A DNA stretch of 17,062 bases, taken from JAKRSD01 sp964473995. GTDB taxonomy: Bacteria > Bacteroidota > Bacteroidia > CAIKAF01. Shown here piece after piece: positions 1-5,397 of the stretch (positions are counted from its first letter, which is position 1; each line of letters opens with the position of its first letter). Made by a program: the position numbers and the translations under genes. The notes under the pieces are model-generated. The model was not told where the DNA came from, did not search any database, and saw only the letters and a program-made list of their open reading frames with translations. Where the stretch lies: the NCBI GenBank assembly GCA_964473995.1, contig CAYYRB010000054.1:1-17062 (forward strand). The letters run 5' to 3'.

Positions 1-1
1 G

Positions 2-304
2 AATCAATACGATTTTAACGGTGATTCCGAGGCGCATGCTTCCGTATATCTGGATAAGCTTTGCGAAGGAGCGGGAAGTAAGTTGGTGTTGTACCCTAAT
101 CCAAACACGGGCATTGCCAGCCTTTCGGGCAGTCCGGCCGGTGTGGAATGGGAACTTACCGATTTACGCGGATCCGTGTTGGCCAAATTCCGTGCCGATG
201 CCTCCGGACTGGTGGCTATACAATTCAACGGCGCGGCAGGCATGTATATCCTTAGAACAAGAGAGGGAGGCGAACCACGCTCAGTACTTTTTGTAAAGGA
301 ATAG
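2..304 (+). CDS. 3' end of a secreted protein with a T9SS type A sorting domain (partial)
   Basis: The reading frame is open from the left window edge to a TAG at 302-304, so only the last 100 residues are visible. The stretch KLVLYPNPNTG is the hallmark opening of the Bacteroidota type IX secretion C-terminal sorting domain (type A, 'Por secretion tail'). It is followed by the usual pattern of a short beta-sandwich: a V-x-W-E-L-T-D-L-R-G strand, a G-x-x-x-I-Q-F segment, G-M-Y-I-L, and a final S-V-L-F-V-K-E strand. Such tails direct export across the outer membrane and are normally cleaved. The cargo lies outside the window, so its function cannot be stated. The gene converges on purK with a 34-nt gap. 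Confidence 0.85.
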   Translation, partial: NQYDFNGDSEAHASVYLDKLCEGAGSKLVLYPNPNTGIASLSGSPAGVEWELTDLRGSVLAKFRADASGLVAIQFNGAAGMYILRTREGGEPRSVLFVKE

Positions 305-338
305 TCTGAAAAAAGTTCTGTTCTTTCAGCGCGATTTT

Positions 339-1475
339 TCAAATAGAGACTACCCGTAACACGTCCTTTACCCGGCCTGCTTTGGCCATTGCGCTGTGTG
401 CATCCGCGTCCAAAATAGTCACATGACCCATTTTGCGGTAGGGTTTGGTATGCGTTTTTCCGTACAGGTGCACATACACACCCGGAATGCGCATCACGTC
501 TTCCAGCCCTTCATATACGGCGGGTCCGCTGTGGGCGGGGTCTCCCAGGAGATTTATCATCACGCTGGGCTGTACGATATTCGTGCAACCCAACGGTAAA
601 TTCATGATGCTGCGGAAATGCATGTCGTATTGGGAGCAGTAATTCCCTTCAATGGTTTGATGGCCGCTGTTGTGAGGGCGGGGCGCCACCTCATTTACCC
701 ATATTTCGCCTGCTTTGGTCAGAAACATTTCCACCGCCAGAATACCCACCATGCCCAGGGCTTCTATCACCTTCAGCGCCGTTTCCCGCACCTTTTGCTC
801 TGTTTCTCCGGAGATATGGGCAGGGGAGACCAAAAATTCCACCATATTCGCCACCGGATGAAACACCATTTCCACCGCAGGGTACACGGCCGTTTCGCCC
901 GCTTCATTCCGTGCTACGATGACCGAAAGCTCCTTCTCAAAATCCACGAATTCTTCCACCACACAAGGCCCATCGAACGCTGCCGCTAAATCTTCCTCCG
1001 TGCGGAGGGCCTTTACGCCGTAACCGTCGTAGCCGCCTTTGCGCAACTTTTGAAACACCGGAAGTTGTGTAATCTTCTGCCTTACTTCTGCCGCATTTTC
1101 GGCCAAAAAGAAGGGCCCCGTAGGAATTCCGTGTTCCGTGTAGAAAGCCTTTTGCGCTCCTTTATCTTTAATCAGTTCCAGAATATGCGGCTGCGGATAC
1201 ACTTTTTTGCCTTCCTTTTCCAGTTGGTGAAGGGCATCCGTGTTTACGTGTTCAAATTCTATGGTAACTATATCGCATGCCCGGCCAAAATCAAGTACGG
1301 TCTGGTAGTCATTAAAACTGCCCTGCACAAACTCAGGCGCGATAGGCGCACAGGGAGCATCCCCCGCGGGGTCCAGCACGCTCACCCGGGCATTGTAGTT
1401 ATAACTTTCCTGCAGAAACATGCGGCCCAGTTGTCCGCCTCCCAAAATGCCTATGCGTCGGTTCAGTACACTCAT
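339..1475 (-). CDS. purK: PurK, 5-(carboxyamino)imidazole ribonucleotide synthase
   Basis: This ATP-grasp enzyme of de novo purine synthesis makes N5-CAIR from AIR, ATP and bicarbonate in the cytosol; N5-CAIR is the substrate of PurE, which is not in the window. The 378-residue product has normal family length. Visible motifs are the N-terminal GGGQLGRM (residues 12-19), the central ATP-grasp region around QKLRKGGYDGYGV (142-154), NEVAPRPHNSGH (261-272) that contributes metal and substrate ligands, and KPYRKMGHVT (344-353). The ATG at 1475 is chosen over an in-frame ATG at 1511 because the protein then starts MSVLNRRIGILGGGQ as in relatives, and because a TACCTTTG promoter element at 1480-1487 would lie inside the longer version. 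Only four nucleotides separate that element from the ATG. The gene is divergent from icd. Confidence 0.95.
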   Translation of the reverse strand: MSVLNRRIGILGGGQLGRMFLQESYNYNARVSVLDPAGDAPCAPIAPEFVQGSFNDYQTVLDFGRACDIVTIEFEHVNTDALHQLEKEGKKVYPQPHILELIKDKGAQKAFYTEHGIPTGPFFLAENAAEVRQKITQLPVFQKLRKGGYDGYGVKALRTEEDLAAAFDGPCVVEEFVDFEKELSVIVARNEAGETAVYPAVEMVFHPVANMVEFLVSPAHISGETEQKVRETALKVIEALGMVGILAVEMFLTKAGEIWVNEVAPRPHNSGHQTIEGNYCSQYDMHFRSIMNLPLGCTNIVQPSVMINLLGDPAHSGPAVYEGLEDVMRIPGVYVHLYGKTHTKPYRKMGHVTILDADAHSAMAKAGRVKDVLRVVSI

Positions 1476-1479
1476 GGCG

Positions 1480-1487
1480 CAAAGGTA
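1480..1487 (-). promoter_or_regulatory. Bacteroidota -7 promoter element of purK
   Basis: On the minus strand this reads TACCTTTG, a perfect match to the TAnnTTTG consensus used by the primary sigma factor of Bacteroidota. It is followed by CGCC and then the purK ATG. With transcription normally starting a few bases after the element, the mRNA would begin at or next to the start codon. No clear -33 TTTG is seen about 20 bp upstream. Confidence 0.7.
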
Positions 1488-1505
1488 ATCAAGCCGTTCC
1501 GTATT

Positions 1506-1526
1506 CCCCATTCCTTTTTTATGGGG
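1506..1526. repeat. Short inverted repeat CCCCAT / ATGGGG in the purK-icd intergenic region
   Basis: A perfect 6-bp inverted repeat, 1506-1511 against 1521-1526, has a 9-nt T-rich spacer. It sits about 20 bp upstream of the purK -7 element, where a -33 element would be expected. It could be an operator or a weak hairpin. No other function is visible. Confidence 0.35.
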
Positions 1527-1556
1527 CGGCAGACACGCTTTTCACTGCAAGTCCTC

Positions 1557-1578
1557 ATGCCGAGCGAAGCGTCGGCAT
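1557..1578. repeat. REP-like palindrome (ATGCCGA ... TCGGCAT)
   Basis: A perfect 7-bp inverted repeat (1557-1563 and 1572-1578) encloses GCGAAGCG. The core CCGAGCGAAGCG followed by an inverted arm resembles the short dispersed extragenic palindromes (TCATnCCGAGCGnAGCG type) that are common between genes in many bacterial genomes, including Bacteroidota. The downstream CGGGCTTTTCG may belong to the same unit. The element lies between divergent purK and icd, upstream of the icd promoter. Copy number cannot be judged from one window, so the REP assignment is from resemblance only. Confidence 0.55.
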
Positions 1579-1648
1579 TCCGGGCTTTTCGTTTCAATCG
1601 TTGCCGCGGGATTATTTGTTACAGTTCTGCTATTTTCGCCGTTTTGGT

Positions 1649-1656
1649 TACTTTTG
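1649..1656 (+). promoter_or_regulatory. -7 promoter element of icd
   Basis: TACTTTTG matches TAnnTTTG perfectly and lies 40 nt before the icd ATG. It predicts an A-rich leader of roughly 35 nt without a Shine-Dalgarno sequence. No TTTG at the ideal -33 spacing is present. Confidence 0.6.
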
Positions 1657-1696
1657 CAGCCATTGTAAAAAACACGCATCTAAACACATCCGAATC

Positions 1697-2926
1697 ATGA
1701 GCAAAATCAAGGTGGCCAATCCCGTTGTGGAACTCGACGGCGACGAAATGACCCGAATCATCTGGAAATTCATCAAGGATAAACTCATCCTTCCTTACCT
1801 CGAATTGGACATTAAGTACTACGACTTGGGCATGGAATACCGCGACGAAACCAACGATCAGGTTACCATTGATGCCGCCAATGCCATCAAACAATACGGT
1901 GTGGGCATTAAATGCGCCACCATCACGCCTGACGAAGCCCGCGTGCAGGAATTTGGTCTGAAACAGATGTGGAAATCGCCCAACGGAACCATCCGTAACA
2001 TTCTGGACGGAACCGTTTTCCGTGAGCCTATCGTATGCAGCAACGTGCCCCGTTTGGTGCCTAACTGGACTGCGCCCATCTGCATAGGCCGCCACGCCTT
2101 CGGTGATCAGTACCGTGCCACCGATTTCGTAACCAAAGGAAAAGGAAAACTCACCGTAAAATTCGAAGGCGAAGACGGAACCGTACAGGAATTTGAAGTA
2201 TTCAACTTCAAAGGCGACGGTGTGGCTCTTGCCATGTACAACACCGACGAGAGTATCCGCGGATTTGCCCATTCCTGCTTTAATCAGGCATTAAGCAAAG
2301 GATGGCCTTTGTATCTTTCTACCAAGAACACCATCCTCAAAAAATACGACGGACGTTTCAAAGATATTTTCCAGGAAATATACGAGCAGGATTACAAAGC
2401 CCGCTTTGAGGCTGCCGGCATCGTGTATGAGCACCGCCTCATTGACGACATGGTGGCTTCTGCCCTGAAATGGAACGGAAACTTTGTATGGGCCTGTAAA
2501 AACTACGACGGCGACGTTCAGTCCGACACCGTGGCCCAAGGTTTTGGCTCATTGGGTCTGATGACTTCTACGCTGGTTACCCCAGACGGAAAAGTGATGG
2601 AAGCCGAGGCCGCACACGGAACGGTTACCCGTCACTACCGCGATCACCAGAAAGGCAAACCCACATCCACCAATCCCATCGCATCTATTTTCGCATGGAC
2701 CCGCGGACTCGAATTCCGTGGCAAACTCGACGGTAATCAGGAGCTCATCAACTTCTGCCAAACCTTGGAACGTGTGTGCGTGGAAACGGTGGAAAGCGGA
2801 AAAATGACCAAAGATTTGGCCGTATGCATCTACGGAAATAAAGTCAATCACGGAGAACATTATCTGTACACCGAAGAATTCCTTGAGGCGCTGGATACAA
2901 ATCTGAAGGCAGCCCTGGCCATGTAA
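1697..2926 (+). CDS. icd: NADP-dependent isocitrate dehydrogenase, eukaryote-like homodimeric type
   Basis: It catalyses oxidative decarboxylation of isocitrate to 2-oxoglutarate with NADP in the TCA cycle. The 409-residue product aligns by eye with eukaryotic cytosolic/mitochondrial IDH along its length. Examples are DGDEMTRIIW (14-23), KCATITPDEARV (72-83), the substrate-loop KSPNGTIRNIL (93-103), IGRHAFGDQYRATDF (130-144), with the isocitrate-binding arginine at residue 132 as in human IDH1, and the NADP-binding AHGTVTRHYR near residue 310. The aspartates of LIDDMVA (about 250) and YDGDVQSD are the metal ligands. The ATG at 1697 is used because the open frame upstream runs through the promoter and has no IDH similarity. 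The gene has its own promoter and a terminator 22 nt after the stop, so it is probably monocistronic. Confidence 0.96.
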   Translation: MSKIKVANPVVELDGDEMTRIIWKFIKDKLILPYLELDIKYYDLGMEYRDETNDQVTIDAANAIKQYGVGIKCATITPDEARVQEFGLKQMWKSPNGTIRNILDGTVFREPIVCSNVPRLVPNWTAPICIGRHAFGDQYRATDFVTKGKGKLTVKFEGEDGTVQEFEVFNFKGDGVALAMYNTDESIRGFAHSCFNQALSKGWPLYLSTKNTILKKYDGRFKDIFQEIYEQDYKARFEAAGIVYEHRLIDDMVASALKWNGNFVWACKNYDGDVQSDTVAQGFGSLGLMTSTLVTPDGKVMEAEAAHGTVTRHYRDHQKGKPTSTNPIASIFAWTRGLEFRGKLDGNQELINFCQTLERVCVETVESGKMTKDLAVCIYGNKVNHGEHYLYTEEFLEALDTNLKAALAM

Positions 2927-2947
2927 TCGGAAAGTACTACCTATTTT

Positions 2948-2980
2948 AAGCCGTATTCTCTAGGGAATGCGGCTTTTTTT
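2948..2980 (+). terminator. Intrinsic terminator after icd
   Basis: A 9-bp stem, GCCGTATTC (2950-2958) against GAATGCGGC (2965-2973) with one G-T pair and a 6-nt loop, is followed by a run of seven T. It separates icd from the tRNA gene. Confidence 0.9.
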
Positions 2981-3012
2981 ATTTCCCGGTGCGGGTGTTG
3001 CGAAACAAAAGT

Positions 3013-3020
3013 TATCTTTG
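3013..3020 (+). promoter_or_regulatory. -7 promoter element of the tRNA-Leu gene
   Basis: TATCTTTG matches TAnnTTTG and lies 26 nt before the mature tRNA 5' end. It lies downstream of the icd terminator, so the tRNA has its own transcription unit. Confidence 0.65.
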
Positions 3021-3046
3021 CACCCTTAAAAGTTCTTTATCCTATT

Positions 3047-3130
3047 GCCCGGATGGCGGAATTGGTAGACGCGCTAGACTCAAAATCTGGTTCTCGCAAG
3101 GGAGTGGGGGTTCGAGTCCCTTTCCGGGCA
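3047..3130 (+). tRNA. tRNA-Leu (anticodon CAA)
   Basis: The 84-nt sequence folds as a class II tRNA. The acceptor stem pairs GCCCGGA (3047-3053) with TCCGGGC (3123-3129), with discriminator A. The D-arm contains GGTAGACG. The anticodon stem CTAGA/TCTGG encloses the loop CTCAAAA, with anticodon CAA reading UUG. The long variable arm has a TCTC-GCAA-GGGA hairpin, and the T loop is TTCGAGT. CCA is not encoded. It is flanked by its own promoter and terminator. Confidence 0.96.
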
Positions 3131-3136
3131 CATTGC

Positions 3137-3168
3137 AAAGCCTGACGTTTTTCGTCAGGCTTTTTTTT
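3137..3168 (+). terminator. Intrinsic terminator after tRNA-Leu
   Basis: A perfect 8-bp stem GCCTGACG (3140-3147) / CGTCAGGC (3153-3160) has a TTTTT loop. A flanking AAA/TTT extends the stem, and eight T follow it. Confidence 0.93.
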
Positions 3169-3237
3169 GGTAAAAGAGTTAGAAAAAGGGCCCCTACAGT
3201 TTAAATTTGAAATGTCCGTTTTGGGTTTAATCCTTCT

Positions 3238-3245
3238 TTACTTTG
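3238..3245 (+). promoter_or_regulatory. Probable -7 promoter element of aat
   Basis: TTACTTTG differs from TAnnTTTG at one position and is followed by four bases (TCGT) and the aat ATG. This is the same spacing as at purK and at the gene starting at 10062, so the mRNA is predicted to be leaderless. A TTTG at 3220-3223 is closer than the ideal -33 spacing. Confidence 0.5.
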
Positions 3246-3249
3246 TCGT

Positions 3250-3885
3250 ATGATTTTTGCGCTCACCGATGAATTGGTTTTTCCCGACCCGGAATTGGCC
3301 GAAGAGGACGGTCTGCTTGCCGTCGGAGGCGATCTGCGTCCCGAACGCCTGATATTGGCTTACCGGCAGGGCATTTTTCCCTGGTATTCGGAGGGCCAGC
3401 CCATTTTATGGTACGCCCCGCATAAGCGGTTTGTGTTGTTTCCCGAAAAGGTAAAAATCAGTCGTAGTATGCGGCAGTTTACGAAGAAGCCCGAAGTAAC
3501 GATAAAGGCCGATTGCGCTTTTGAGAAAGTGATTGAGGCATGTTCGCGTATTCCGCGTGAAGGTCAGCATGGAACCTGGATCACCACCGATATGAAGCAG
3601 GCCTATATCCGTCTTCATCAAATGGGTATCGCCCGCAGCATCGAAACGTATGTGGATGGGAACTTGGCAGGCGGTTTGTATGGGGTACAAACGGGCCGGG
3701 TATTTTGCGGAGAAAGTATGTTTTCCGCAGTGCCTAACGCATCCAAGGCGGCCTTGATTTATTTATGCACGCAGTTTACCTATTCCCTCATCGATTGTCA
3801 GGTATATACAGAACATTTGGAGAGCATGGGTGCGGAGTTCATACCTTCCGCCCGGTACAAGGAATATTTAGCCGACATCGGATAA
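3250..3885 (+). CDS. aat: Leucyl/phenylalanyl-tRNA-protein transferase
   Basis: Aat transfers Leu or Phe from charged tRNA to the N-terminal Arg/Lys of proteins, marking them for ClpS/ClpAP-type N-degron degradation in the cytosol. The 211-residue product shows the family pattern in order: LLAVGGDL (22-29), the GIFPWY motif (41-46), ILWYAPHKRFVL (52-63), HGTWIT plus AYIRLHQMG (107-126), LAGGLYGV (139-146), GESMFS and NASKAAL (154-169), and LIDCQ followed by HLESMGAEFIP (180-199). Length is normal. It follows a tRNA-Leu gene, and its 3' end overlaps the convergent oxidoreductase gene by 18 bp, where both coding frames are in register. Confidence 0.95.
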   Translation: MIFALTDELVFPDPELAEEDGLLAVGGDLRPERLILAYRQGIFPWYSEGQPILWYAPHKRFVLFPEKVKISRSMRQFTKKPEVTIKADCAFEKVIEACSRIPREGQHGTWITTDMKQAYIRLHQMGIARSIETYVDGNLAGGLYGVQTGRVFCGESMFSAVPNASKAALIYLCTQFTYSLIDCQVYTEHLESMGAEFIPSARYKEYLADIG

Positions 3886-5394
3886 TCCCGTTTTTTTTCG
3901 CACATCGGCCATCAGGTGTTCATGGCCTACGATTTCACCTGCCGTCACTACCGCCGAAATGGTCACTCCCGCGATGCCGTGCAGATTCATGTTCTGGCCT
4001 GTCATGAACAGGTTGGAAACTTTGGTACGGGGTGAAAATACCGCGACATAGGGATTACGCACATCTTTCAGTATGCCGTACATGCTTCCGTTCGGAGAGC
4101 CCAGATAATCGCGGTAGGAGAGTGGGGTAGAGGCATACACCGATTGAATTCCTGCTTTCAGTCCCGGTATTTTTTCTTCTGCCTGATTCAGTATGCGTGC
4201 AATTTTATCTTGCTTCCACATTTCATAATCCTCCCCGCGTGAATCGGAAAAATGCGGGTACGTGCGAAATGTGCCGCCCCATTTTTCCACTTCATCAAAG
4301 CGCATCAGCGTCATCAGGTTGATGCATTCCGCGTGGGTTTCGCCCGGTTTTCTTGAATAAAAAGCAGAGAAGGAAAGGGGCCAGTTTTTTTCGGCGTAAG
4401 AGGCGGCCTGCCATACTTCATCGGTGCTGTAGCCATACAGATTGTGGTTTTGGTACTGCACCGCTCCCGGCTTCAGGATGCAGTGGGCGGTAAAGGTGCC
4501 CAATGTATTGGGAAGGGCTTTGAGTCTGTTTTTATAGCTGCTGCGAACAAGGCCCTCCTCCAGCAGATCATAGAGCAAAACCGGATGAATGCCTCCCACG
4601 AAAATATCGGCTTCAAAACTATCTCCGTCAGCCGTGTGCGCTGTTTTCAGTATGCCGTCTTTTCCTTTCAGGGCAACCACCTCTTTGTAGTTGAGAAATT
4701 CGCCTCCGCGGTTTTTCAATTCATCCACCAAAAAGCGGGCTATGCGGGCACCTCCGGAGGGCAACCGCCACGCGCTTTGTATGTACGATGCGGTGGTCAT
4801 GGCATGTACATATGCCGGGGTAGATTCCGGCCGGCCTTCGTAGAGCATGTGGTTTCCTGCCAGAACATGGCGCAAAAGGGGATCCGTCACAAAAGACTCA
4901 ATCCAGGATTTCGCGCTTATCTGCATCCATTTATTTTCGGACGGGTTCACGAGTCCCGGCTCCATGCGGCACACCGGGAAGTAATCGGTGACTTCCTTCA
5001 GGGCGCGCACATAGCGCATCAGATTATCTTTTTCCTGCGGAAAGTAGTTTGCCAACGTCAGAGCAAAGCGCTCAAATCCCTGCGCAAAGGGGAAATTGCC
5101 TGATGGTAGCGAAACCAAATCAAAACAGGCTTCATCCAGTTTTTCCGGATGCAATTTATCGCCTATTCCCCAATAGCGGAAATAGGTACCGATGACCTCG
5201 TCAGGGCCCAGGCTTCCCAAATAATGTACTCCGGTATCGATGATGGTTTTATTCCGTGAAAAAATTTGCAGGGCGCCACCGGGCTGTCTGTTTTTTTCGA
5301 GCACGGTAACCTGATAGCCCTGTTCTGCGAGCATCACACCCACACCCAAACCGCCGAGTCCGCTTCCGATGATGACCGCTTTTTTTGTCTGCAT
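3868..5394 (-). CDS. FAD-dependent oxidoreductase of the phytoene desaturase / retinol saturase (RetSat) family
   Basis: The 508-residue protein has an N-terminal FAD-binding Rossmann motif, VIIGSGLGGLG (7-17), ending in E33 and PGG, then DTGVHYLG. It also has the C-terminal family signature NLFMTGQNMNLHGIAGVT (461-478), which closes the FAD site. This layout belongs to the CrtI/RetSat group, which saturates or desaturates polyenes. The sequence around GVHYLGSLG suggests the all-trans-retinol 13,14-reductase-like branch more than true CrtI. The substrate cannot be told from sequence, and no crtB, crtY or flexirubin genes are in the window. The ATG lies 3 nt after the stop of the giant secreted-protein gene, so the two are almost surely co-transcribed. 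The C-terminus overlaps aat. Confidence 0.85.
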   Translation of the reverse strand: MQTKKAVIIGSGLGGLGVGVMLAEQGYQVTVLEKNRQPGGALQIFSRNKTIIDTGVHYLGSLGPDEVIGTYFRYWGIGDKLHPEKLDEACFDLVSLPSGNFPFAQGFERFALTLANYFPQEKDNLMRYVRALKEVTDYFPVCRMEPGLVNPSENKWMQISAKSWIESFVTDPLLRHVLAGNHMLYEGRPESTPAYVHAMTTASYIQSAWRLPSGGARIARFLVDELKNRGGEFLNYKEVVALKGKDGILKTAHTADGDSFEADIFVGGIHPVLLYDLLEEGLVRSSYKNRLKALPNTLGTFTAHCILKPGAVQYQNHNLYGYSTDEVWQAASYAEKNWPLSFSAFYSRKPGETHAECINLMTLMRFDEVEKWGGTFRTYPHFSDSRGEDYEMWKQDKIARILNQAEEKIPGLKAGIQSVYASTPLSYRDYLGSPNGSMYGILKDVRNPYVAVFSPRTKVSNLFMTGQNMNLHGIAGVTISAVVTAGEIVGHEHLMADVRKKTGLSDVG

Positions 5395-5397
5395 AAA

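Noticed and set aside
305..338. Imperfect hairpin CTGAAA ... TTTCAG between the first gene and purK
   Set aside because: The 6-bp A/T-rich stem with a 12-nt loop is too weak, and no T-run sits at the right place on either strand.
1601..1696. N-terminal extension of icd
   Set aside because: It covers the promoter element at 1649-1656 and has no likeness to IDH. The ATG at 1697 fits the family.
1050..1700. Plus-strand frame opposite purK
   Set aside because: Shadow of purK on the opposite strand. The composition is unlike a protein and no motif is present.
1619..2272. Minus-strand frame opposite icd
   Set aside because: Antisense shadow of a highly conserved gene, with no independent signals.
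4444..5103. Plus-strand frame opposite the FAD oxidoreductase
   Set aside because: Antisense shadow. The opposite strand carries full FAD-binding motifs.
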